DNA from: Symsagittifera roscoffensis
Taxonomy: Eukaryota > Xenacoelomorpha > Acoela > Convolutidae
DNA length: 64,000 bases
NCBI RefSeq assembly: GCF_963678635.1
Contig: NC_087066.1
Span: 11,888,517-11,952,516, forward strand
Reading direction: 5' to 3'
The translations under genes were made by a program, and so were the position numbers. The notes under the pieces were generated by a model. The model ran no database searches and was not told the DNA's origin. It saw nothing but the letters and a program-made list of their open reading frames with translations. This document shows positions 24,001 to 36,000 of this stretch, in pieces. The stretch's first letter is position 1, and each line of letters starts with the position of its first letter.

Positions 24001-27000
24001 TTTATACCAATGTGTGGTATCCAATGTTTATCATGTAGGTCATAGGTTAATCGTCCGTGTGCGCCGTTATACGGGTATTTTTCGTCTAATTTTATATGTC
24101 CTTGGTGTCTTTCAAGTTGTGATTGGTGTACAGAGTCTGAAAAAACTTGAAAATTAACTAATTTTCTTTGGGAATTTTTATTTTGTGTGATGTTTAGTCT
24201 AAGTAATTCATTTTTACAATCGTCGGGATTGAGATGTAAAAGACGTTCTATATTACTTTGATAGAATGATTCATGGTCAAGTCGGTTTTTGTTGCCGTTG
24301 GAGACTTGTGAACAATGTACTTTCTTTTCGGAAAATGTCGCTGTGAATTTATAACCTGTAACTGTTGTTGCTCGGGCTTTTGAATAGAGTGTTGCTATTA
24401 TATCTGTGGTTTCTATAGCCTGTGGTTCTGTTTCACATTGTGATACTTGATTTATTGCATATTTGTGTAGTGTTTTTTGTTCATTTTCTTCACAATCGTA
24501 ATGTGTTACTAATAAATCTTGTGGTCCTGTACGAGGGGAAGGGTTTATGTTTTGATTTGAGGTAACTAGAAAAGGGAGTTGAAGAAAAATTAATAATTTT
24601 AGAATATACATGTGTATGATAATCCTGAGTATGGGTTATAAAATGTAATGTAACCAATTGTGTTTTTGGTGTATCTGTCGTATTTGTATATTACTTCAGT
24701 AGTTATAAACGGTGGTGGTAGTGATTGAGCTGTTATGTTAGGTGGATTTAATGGGTAGGGATGTTGTGTAATATTGTTTAATTTAACTGTGATTTCAAAC
24801 TTTAATTGTAAACTGTTTTGTTGGAGTATTTGAATATTGTGATCACGGATATCGTTGTGAATATCTTGGCGATATTGTAATCTATTAAGTGCCCAGTTAT
24901 GAAGGCGGTTACTTTCTTGATGCTGTCCAAATAATGGTGGAGGTGCTGTGAATGTATTCCAATCTAATCTTAAAGGAATATTTATTGATGATTGTTCTCG
25001 ATATCTGGCGTCGAGATTATTTGGAAAATTTAAGTTAAAGGGTGGTGGTGAAAACTGGCTTATTGATGGTGTTGATGGTAGTGATAATGTTTCTGGAAGT
25101 GATGAGGATGTTGTTGTATCCGTAGAAATATCTATGGGGTCATTGACTAAATTTGGTTCACCTTGTGTAAATGAATGTGTAGTCCAATATGGCAGTCGTG
25201 ATGTTAGGTTTGGGGGGTTAAAAGGATTTTCACGTATTTGTTCAGATGTTGGTGTTGAACCTAAGTAATCTGATGGTAAGCTTGAGGTGCTACGTTGTGA
25301 AAAAAGTGTAGGAGTTTCTGGTGTGATACCAGTGGTGTTTTCTGGAGTGGTTTGTGATGGGGATTGAGGTATATCAAAATGAACTCGGGGAGTTTGAAAA
25401 TTTCTATTTCGTCGAGGATGTATAATTTGTCTATTGATTTCTGTTGTGTTTTGGTTTTGACTAAGGTTTCGTATTCTACTTAGTTCTTGTGGTAGTGTTG
25501 GGTAAAGATTATATGTTGGTTCACTTAGAGATGCTTGTCGTTGAACTGGTTCTAGTGGTTCAGATAAACGAGCGTGCCGTTCTTCAAAAGTGTATGGATT
25601 GTCTTGAAAAGAAATTCGTGTAGATGTTTGAGGATTTTGAGTAGTTGAAGGTGGTGTTGGATTATCTTGGGATGATGTCGGTGAAGACTGATTTTGTGAC
25701 TGTTGGGTAGCAATTTTTGATGGATTTTTGAATTGTTACTTTAGTGAGAAATTTTGTGTTTATTTTAATATTCTTCCAAAAAAAGAATTAGAAGGATTGT
25801 TGCTAGGGCAAATGTGAGGATTGCTTTCTTTATACATTTACAGATGGTCAAAATGAGGGATGATAAAAATGTTATGAAAATTACAAACAATAAAAAAATA
25901 TCGGTTCTACTGAAAATTGTTCGTATCATTTAGACAAGTTGTTAAAATCGTACCTGTGGATATATTCAAGGGTTTTGGAAAGTTGGAGGAATAGTTCGAG
26001 TATTGTGTAGAAAATTAAAAAAATGTTACAAAAAATGATTAAGATTATTAGAAAAGATTCAAGTATATCAAAAAGAAATATTATAAAAGCTTCAAGTATT
26101 GAAAAAAAATGTTAAAAATTTATAAGTATTTGAGCGACTGTTTGAGAGAAAAGCATTTAAGAAATGATCTCTTGGTCGAATATTTTTTGCTGTTTGAGGC
26201 GATTTTCTAGTGTGGTCGAATTATTTATTAGTTTTTTGACAAGTGGGTTGAGTTTTGTAAAAAATTGTTGGGGGCAATTTTCATGGCGACTGGGAGGTCG
26301 TCTTTTTCTTTATTTTTGTTTGTCAAATGATCCGGGGTATGGTGAGATTTTTGTACTTTAGGCTAATTAAAATCTTCATTTTGTTACTTTAGGCTAAGTT
26401 ATCAAATTTGTTTTGGGGGTATTCGTGGTCTGAGTTGGGGAAATATTGTTGATCTTTGGGTTATTAGATAAGGGAGTGGTACGGTATTATGGTGATATTT
26501 ATTTTAGCTGTCAAGTTGGAGTGGTTTGCTTATTTTTGACCTGGAGGTTGTAAAGTTATAGTTAGAGATGTGCCTGGAGTTCTAGATTATTCGTCTAATT
26601 GATCTTAGTTTGAGTTAGAGAAAGTGGCGGATTGGATGAATCCTATTGGTCTATTTTGAACTAGAATTATTGCGTACTTGTGAGCATGTTATTTTGAAAT
26701 GAAAAATGTTACTGATGTTTCAAGATTGTGAAGTGTAAAATCTTAAAATTACTTTTTAAATTCTACTTTCTTTAATATTTTAGATTGGGGGATGAACATT
26801 TTGTAGTTTTTACGTGGTTGATTTCGGAGTCTTGTTGTTTTTCTATGTTCTGATTTGTCTATTTCTTCTTGGGGTATTATTTGTTCTGTCATTTTTCTAT
26901 TTTTTCTTGGTTTTGGAGATTCTTTATGGTTTTGTGTATTGTTTTTGGTGGCGGTTGGTTTTGTGTTTTGATTTTCGGTGGGGTTATCATTTTGTTCTGT

Positions 27001-30000
27001 GTTTTTCAGATGTGGTTCATTTTGAATGATTTTTAATCCTGTGAAAGAATATAATTGGGTTAATTCGCGGAGTGCGTATTCTTTTGGGTAATAAGGTAAT
27101 AGGTTGTTTCGATGCTGAACGATTTCTTTTTTGTTTGAGTCGGTAATTTTATATGTGACATCAGTGGGTTTTGCAATTATTTGGTAGGGTCCTTTTCGGA
27201 GGGGTTGTAATTTTTTAGAAATTCCTTTTTGAGTATTAAAATTAGGTATTAAAACAAATGTTCCAATTTTTAAATCGGAAGCTGGTGTAAAGCGTGAATT
27301 GATTTGTTCATTTATGTTTTGTCTTTGTAATAACTTTTTCGTTATTTTTTGGTAAATTTCGTTGTGTTTCTTATCTCTATTTAAAATCCATTCGGTGTGT
27401 GTACCGGAGGCTAATTTAAGAATTTGTGGGTGATGAAAATGATCTTCATCGTGTGTATGTAAAGGTAGGTTATAACAAATTGAGTCTTTATTTGGTTGAC
27501 AATAACCTTGTGCGTTTTTATGAGAATTTGCTGTAAACATTATTGGTTTGCGTGGCTTTTGGTTAAAAACCATTTCGTATGGTGACATTCCTAAAGTTGT
27601 CGTTATTTGTGAATTATATGCTAAGGGAAATAATTTTACATCTGCTGACCATTCGGTATATTTTGTATCATTTCCATTGATGATACATCTAAGATATTCT
27701 TGTAGTGAACGGTTCATACCTTCGACTAAGCCGTTTGTCCAAGGTGCATGAGATGTACGTGGTTTGTGTTTAATGTTATATAAATGACATAGTGTTATTA
27801 TTTCATTATTTATGAATTCTGTACCATTGTCTGTAACTAAAATTTCTGGTAGTCCAAATTTTGCTATCCAGTGTTCATAAAGTGTTGTGTATGCGTAATA
27901 AGCATTACAATGTGGTACTGGGTTAAGTGCTACATAGTGTGTGAATGCGTCAACAATTACCATAATGTAGGAGTTTCCTTCTGATGAGGGTGAAATTGGT
28001 CCTTTAGTATCAAATGAGATACGGTGATTAAAGTACAAACTTTGTCCTTTAAAATCTTGTTTTTGTGCTATTTGTTTTTGATTTGGGTAAGGTTTATTTA
28101 ATTGACATACTATACAGTCATTGCATAGTACTTTTATCCAAATTGGTGCATTTGGGAAATAAAAGTTTTGTATAAAATTTGAATATGTTTTCTCTGATCC
28201 AGAGTGTCCTTTAATATTTTGTGTATGTGAAATATTAAAAGCTATAAGAATCATACTTAAAGGGAGACATGGAACTGTAGATTCTTTTAGTTTGTATTCT
28301 AGAAGGTCTGTGTTTTCGTTAATTGTTGTATTATTGAATTTTCGAAAATATCGGAGGAGTGTTTTATTTCCTAAAATGGTTGAATCTGCTTTGATAGGTT
28401 TAGTTTTATATTTGTGCCATGATTTCAGTTGTCGAATTACTGGGTCAAGGTTTTGATATTGTTTCAGTGTTGAAATTGTAATTGTTTCTGTTGGGGGGAG
28501 AAAAATGTTTTCGATTTCTAATGTAGATAAGGGTATTGTATCAAGTGGGTCGTGAAGGTCAAAAACTTGATTTATTGTGTATTTTGAATCATTTGTTTGT
28601 GGTCCTGATAAATTTATTTTATCAGTTAAATCTTCTTTTTCAATTAGTGGAAAATGGTCTTTCTTAGGCAGGTGTTGTTTTGTTCGTTTTTGTTGAGTGT
28701 TATTTTTTATCCATTGAGAATATGGGATTGGTTTGAAGGTTGATGTTCCAAGTAAATCAACTTCATAATGATTATTTTGACAATCTAAATAAAGTGGGAA
28801 ATGTTGTAAATTATTTATTTGTGATTGTTCAATATCAGTTTTTACTGCATATTTGCATTCTAATCGGGGTGATGTTTCGTTTTCTGCAAGGTAGAATTTT
28901 ATATTTTTGGGTATTTCAACTGTTGTTTTTCGTGTAAGTAATTCAGGTGGTGTATTTCGACTTAAGGTGTCTGGTAATGCAAGATTTTTTCCTGCAGTCC
29001 AAACTATATGTAAGTTTGGAAATTTCATTAGAATTAGTTGAAATCTGTAAACTCGGTGGTTTGGGTTAGATTTCTGTGTGAAGAGAAAGATGATTGGTTT
29101 ATGGTCTGTGAATAGAACTGTTGGATGTTTTGATCCAAGTATCAGAAATTCATATTCTGTCAGTGTATATATTATGGCTGTACATTCTCTCATTAGAGTT
29201 GAGAGTCGTAGCTCTGCTTGAGTGAATAATCGAGAATTTGCTGATATCAAGTTCATTTTATTTGTACCATTATGTGATTGTAATAGTGCTGCGCCGATGC
29301 CAAAGTTCGAAGCATCGCACATTGCATAAAATGGTTGATTTGAGTCTGGAATTGTGTTTGAAATTTGTTCAGTTAAAAGTTTCTTTATTTCTTCAAATCG
29401 TGTTTGATGTTCTGTGTTCCATTCAAAATTATTTTGTTGTCTAAGGATGTTATAAAATGGTCGTAGATATAATTGCATTTTATAAACATTTTTACTTAAA
29501 AAGTTTAACATTCCAAGGAATTCTTGGATTTTCTTTTTATTTGTTGGTGGTTGAAGTTTTTGAATAGCGTCAATGCGTGATTTCAGTGGAGTGATTGTTT
29601 TTCTTTCTATGTTATGTCCTAAGAATTTAACTCTTGTCAAAAAGAAGTGTGATTTATCGGGGGCGGCCTTCAGATTTTCGTTCTGAAGTATTTGGTGATA
29701 TTTTTCTAAAACATTGAACATTTCGTCTTTTGTTTGTGATTGCATAAAAACATCGTCTAGATAGGTGATTGCGTTTTTCTTGAGTATTAGTGGTCTAAAA
29801 ATTTTGCTCATAAAAGCTGAAAATGCTGCTGGTCCTATGGATATTCCATAGAATAAACGGTTAAATTCATATTGTTGGTTTCCGATAACAAATTGTGTTA
29901 AACGTCGTGATTGTTCATCTAGTGGCATTTGATTGTATGCACTATTCATATCGGCGGTTGTAAAGTATTTGCCGTTTATTTTTGTTAAAATAACTTGTAT

Positions 30001-33000
30001 TGGTTCAATGGGCCAATTACATTTTGATTCGTCTATAAGTGAATTGAGGTATCTAGCATCGAGAACGATTTTTAATGATTCTCCTTTGGCTAGAATGATA
30101 ACGGGGTTGATGAATGTGTTGCCTTTTGGTTGTTCTTCTTTATTAACTGGTGATATGATGTTGTATTGTTCTAAAATATCGAGTAATCTGTTTACTTTAT
30201 CATGTAAGTGAATTGGTACTTTACTTGCTCTCTGTTTTTTGAAAACTGCGTTTGGTTTTAATGGGAGATGTAGTGATGAACTGATTTTGCCAACATCGAA
30301 TTTTGATGTTGCATAGACTGATGAATATTTTATTAGCTGTTTGGCTAACTTTTCAAATTCGTCTTGTGTTATTTGTGAATGTTGGAAATTAAACATTGTT
30401 AAAAATTTTTGTTGGTCCTCTGTGTAGTTACTTATGTTGAATGTAGGTTTGAAATATGGAGTTTTTGTGAAATAATCCGTATTTCTGTTTTCGTTACTTA
30501 TTATATTATTTATAGATAATTCTTCATTAAGAATTGTAGATTGGCAAATATCTAGTAATTGGAGTATATTATTTACGCGATAGGCTTTTTCGTGTATTGG
30601 TGATATTGTAGCGTTGGTTTCACAATATCCTAAAAGTCCTAAAGGTAATGTTACTTGGTAAGGTGTGTTGTTATAAACATGTAGGGAAATAATATCTGAA
30701 TTCGAATTTTTTAAATATTTTATTGAAGAGATTGTGATTTTGAAAAATTTATGAATAGGTTTGAATTCAAAATCTGACATATAAAATTTTTGTTTGTTTT
30801 GTTCTTTATCATATTGGTGAACTTGTTTGATTGAAAAATTATAGATGTTTCCTGATAGTGGTTTCAGGTGTTTTCTTTGTTGGTTATATATTGGATAGAA
30901 TTTTGAAAAGAATGGTGGTTGTTTGTTTAATCTTTGAAAAAATGTTAGGGATGTTTCTTTTGTTTTTGTATATTTATCTTTGATTAATATTTTACTATTT
31001 AGGATGTTTATTGTTGGTATATACTTCGAAATAAATGGTATTCCAATGATATTATATTTAATATCAGTGATATGGAATATTTGTTTAAATGGCTTATTTA
31101 AAATTTTGCTTTGTTCCATTGTTCTGGTAGGGAGGAGAAATAATTGGATTTTTCCGTAGTTTATCAGTGTTGATCCTTGTGCTGTTGCTAGTTTGCTGGA
31201 GGTTTCAAGAGGTGTTAGCTTTGGGTGTAAGGATTTTATTTCATTCCATGTGGGGATGTTTATTATGTTTGATTCTGCTCCTGAATCAATTAAAAAATCT
31301 ATTTCAAGGTCTGGTGGTTGAAATTCTTTATTTCTTGGGCTTTCTAAGAGAAATGGTATTGTCCAAATTTTTTCTTTGGGTTGTTCTTTTTGTATATTTT
31401 GGTAGATGTGGTTTGTATTCAAGCATTTTGTTTTGACATTTTGATTGGGTTGTTCTGTAGTATTTTTTGCATTTGTTTCTTGCGTTGTTGGTGTGGAATT
31501 TATGGGTGTATTGTAATGATTTTGAAGAAATTCTGATTGATTTTCATATATGTGTGATGGAAAGGGTTGTTCATATATGACAGATTCATAGTCATTTTCG
31601 ACTTTTATCATATTGATAGCAAGAGTGTTTTCAGTATCACTTTCTGAATCTGATGATGTACAGTTTATTTGATTGAGTTGTAACGCATCAGTTACTGTGT
31701 CATCAATACCTGGAGGGTCTGATGTTGTTTCTGGGTTAGATTGTACTTGATTGATTTGCCTTTGATGTTTAGGTGTATTACTTCTATGACGATTATTAGA
31801 ATTATTATAGTTATTATTATTCCTATGTGGTGATTGGGAATAATTTCTGTAACGATTATTATAACTTGGGTGTCGATTTTGTGAATTATTTCGCGATCTG
31901 TTTTGGTAGTTATTGTTTGGTCTGTTATAGTTCGATCTATTATATGAGTTATTCCTTGATCGATTGTTCGGATAATTCTGGTTTCGGTTGTTTGAATAAC
32001 TTCTATTTCGATTATAGGAGTAGTTTCTATTCCTATTGTATGATGAATTTCGTGATTGGTTGTTTGGATAGTAGTTATTTCTTGATTGGGAATTAGATCT
32101 AGAAACAAATCGTTGTGTATTTGAATTTGATCTGGAGTAGTTATTTCTACTATTTGGTCTATTGTAGTGATTTTGTGATGAATTTTGTGTATTTCTTCGT
32201 TCTGGTGATCTTCCTCTATAACTTGAGTTATATGGGGATTGATTTCTTGTATAACTTGTATTGTTCGGAAGTGGCTTTCCTGAACTGTTGTTGCTGTATA
32301 CATTTTTGTTTGGTAGATTTTGATCTTTTTTCATGTATTGATAGAATGATTTATTTGGTTCTTTGTATTTTTGAGGTTTATTTTGACTATCTTGCTGTTT
32401 TTGTCTACATTCGGAAATACTATGTCCGTATCGTCGGCAATAATTACACCATTTTTTGAAAGATGGTTTGCCTTTGAAGTTTGGGTTCTTTTCATAAATA
32501 TTGAGTATTTCAGTGATTTTTTCAACGAGGTCTGTTTCTGATTCCTGTATATTATTAATATTAGTGGAAGTCGTTTCAATTTTGTTAACGTATTGTAATT
32601 TCAGATTTTCCGTTTCTTCTAGTTTCATCGTGATTTCTGCTTGTTCTAGTTTGTCTACTAGTTTTCGAAAATCTAAATCGGGTTCTCGAATTGAAGAAGG
32701 ATGAGATGCTCTCTTTTTTATTGCTATTTTCCTTAATTGTGGTGTTAAGGTCATCATTAAGATTTCTGTCATCTTTGTGTTTTTATAGTCATGTGTATTT
32801 AGTGAATATGCTTTTCGAACTAGTGTTTCGATTCGTACTGCTATTTGCTTGATGGTTTCGTTTGGTAATCTGCGAATTTCATTACATAAAACTCTTTGTT
32901 GTTGTTTGTTTCTTTCGGAGTCAAACATTTTTGAAAATTCTTGTGTAAATCTTTTCCAGTTTGATTTTATTTCTTGAGGTAGTACTGAAAACCATTTTTG

Positions 33001-36000
33001 GGCTGCGCCATCTAAGGTTGTTTGTATCAACGCTGTGCGTCGATGTATCCAGTTTTGATGTAGTGGCGTATTAATTGGTTCAGGTCCTATATTTAAAATC
33101 AAATTTGCTGTTACTCCATTTAAATAATCTTCTACAGAGTATTCAGGGTCTGTTCCTGTGAAAACCATTAAAGGTTTGTTTGATGTTATTGATGATCCAC
33201 CCATAAGGTATGGATTCATTGTCATTTGTAATGATTCTGCTGCATTTGGCATTTGAGAAAAATTTGAAAGTTGATTTCTTGTTATTTCATGTTGTTGAAG
33301 ATAATATGGGAGTGGTATTTCATTTTGCATTTGTGATGGTTGATACGAGTGTGCAGTCATTGGATTTTGTTGTTGAATTGGTTGAGAAGATTGTGTATTA
33401 ATTAGATTTTGTTGTTGAATTGGTTGTTGATTAAGTGCATCTATTGGTTGTGGAGAAAAATTTCTATGATTTGTATGTGTTCTCTGTATTCCTTGTCTAC
33501 GATATTCTTGAGTATTTGGTGCAAATATATCTGGTTGTAAGAAATCATCATCTGAGGATAAATAATCCATTTGATAAGATGTCTGTTTTTTATTTTTATT
33601 TTGTTGAAAAAATGGGTAATTTTCACTGCGATCCTGTGGAGGATTGGGTTGAAAATTTTTGGAATTATATTGGGCTGTTGGGTTATCCCAGTTTCGAGGT
33701 TTTGTATATTGGTTAAAATTCCTTTGTGGTTGATAATTTGTTTTTGATGGATGTGTATAATTATAATTATGGTCTGCAAAGTTGTTTCTAGTGAATGTTT
33801 TGCGTGTTTTTGATGGTATTGTCATGGGTCTGTATGTTTGGTAATCCATATGTGAATATTTAGGGGCAACCGAAGGTTTAACGGTTGATTGTAAGGCTAC
33901 CTGTGTTTGTGAAGGATTTGTATTTCTTGGTGTTGTTAAATTTGGGCGTATTGGTGAAATACTTTGTTGTGTAGTTGTTGTGTGTACAATTTCTTCATTT
34001 ATGAAGTGTGATGGTGTCTGGATATCTTGTTGAGTAAGATTCCTAGTTCCATTGAGGTTTTCATTGTGTATGACTGTAGAGTTTAAACTATTATTTTGTG
34101 TATCGGGTAAAAATGTATTATAGTTTAATGGAGTTGCATCAATTGTTAATGGTATTACTCTTACATAATCTCTTATGTAAGATATTGTACCTATTGCTTG
34201 ACTTGAGATTGATTGTGGAAAGCTTATAAATGCGGGATGAGACCATTCGGGGTCCCAAACATAATCTGATTGTTCTGTGATAGCGGTATCATCGTTCGAA
34301 TTTTGGGGTCTAAAATTTTTTCTTGCTTGTGCAATTAAATCAATATTGTGTGTGAAATAATCTATTATGAACCATGCTAAAATTTTTTGTAAATCGTGTT
34401 TGGTATGTTGTGAAACGTCGTCTTTCGTGAAATTTTCTTTAATGATGTTTAAATAACTAGAGAGTAGTGTGATTTCATGTCGTTCTCTTAAATGTTTAGA
34501 TGTTTCTGTCGGTGAGACATTTGTTAATGGAAGTTCATTTTCTAATATCGAAATATAACTATATATTATTGCGAAAACTTCATTGGTGAATATGGAGTTT
34601 GCTCTTTGTGAGTTATGGTATTGGATGCTTTTTATATATTCTGAAAAAACTTTCGAAAATTCTAAATCAAGATCGTCTGTTTGAATAGTGTATGTTCTAT
34701 TATTGTGGTTTGGGGAGGTGAATTCTATAGAGTAGATTCCATACTGTTGTGTTATGTTGCATATATCTTTTAGATAGTGATCTATGATTTGTCTTTTGAT
34801 TTTTACATCGGGGAACTCTGTTTTACATGGACTGATTCCGGGTTCAAATAAATTTACGAGTAAATTTTGACAAAATATATGTTGTCCTCTATCAGTATCT
34901 GCGTCTACTATAAAGGGAAAGATTTCATCATCATCTGGAGTTTCGTCACCTGGAGTGTGCGTTGAGCTCATTTTTTCGTTCGATGACTGTTAATATGTAA
35001 TTATTAATGTGTCGAATTGGTTGATTCCAATTGTATAAATGTACTGGTTTGTGTTTGTACTGCTTTTTTATTCTTCTTTTTCCTCTTTGTGATGAATTTG
35101 AAGTTGTTTCTGAGTCAGAAAAATATAATTGATCGTGAAGTGGGCAATTTTTTTCTATTGATTCTTTTAGTTTGTAAAGTTCGTCTAAACTGTTGGTTTC
35201 TGATTCTGAAAATGCGTTTCGATTTTTTGAAAATCTTTTTCGTGTTATTTGTCTTTGTTTAGTTATTATTTTCCTCTTTAGTGTTTGTCGTTTTGTTCGA
35301 ATGTATCCAACTGTTTGTGTATGAGGTGTGATTACAAGGTCGTATTTTTTGTTATCTATTTCACAATTGTGTAAAATGATTGTTTGTTTATTTCCTAGGT
35401 TTTTAAATGACATAAGGTTTAGAATGACGGATGCAAAGGTTGTTAAATGATTTCTATTTTCTTAAACTGTTAGTTCTTACGATTTTTTGGTTAGCTTAAC
35501 CTGGGTCTTTTTGTTCAGGGTTGGAGAGAAAAGTATATCGATTCCGAAGAATGATTTTTACTTTCTCGTGACTAGTATAAGCTAAGGTGTTAACTTACTT
35601 AATCTTACTTAGGGGTAGTGATTGTGTTCAAGGGTTGGAGAATAGTAAATCGATCCACAAGGTTCAGGTATAATTAGAACGCGAGTAGTTCGTTAGATAC
35701 TATTTTAAACTTACTAAGTCTAAGATTTATCCTGGGTCTGGTAAGAGGGGGGGTCAAGTGAAGGATGAATAACCGAAGTTCTTCACTGTTTATCCTAATT
35801 TGAATGATTAGTTTTGTTTAAAAATTTCTATTAGTCTTGGGTCTTTAGTAAGGGTTGGATAGTGAATCGACGTTTGAGGTCGTTAGACACTAATTAAGTG
35901 GGTGGGGGAGAACAAAGTTGTTCTGTTTGATCCAAGGATAAGCCTTGATGATCAAATTTAAAATTTAATTAAGTAGAAAATGATTTAAGATCCAAGGATA

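Noticed and set aside
24948-25268. 106-codon plus frame in the LTR element
   Set aside because: Antisense shadow of the Met-less frame at 24599-25735, which has the stronger coding signature.
31692-32303. 203-codon minus frame inside gag
   Set aside because: It is the shifted reading of the Asn/Arg/Ser-rich repeats of gag-pol; its Ile/Thr-rich composition follows from the biased codons.
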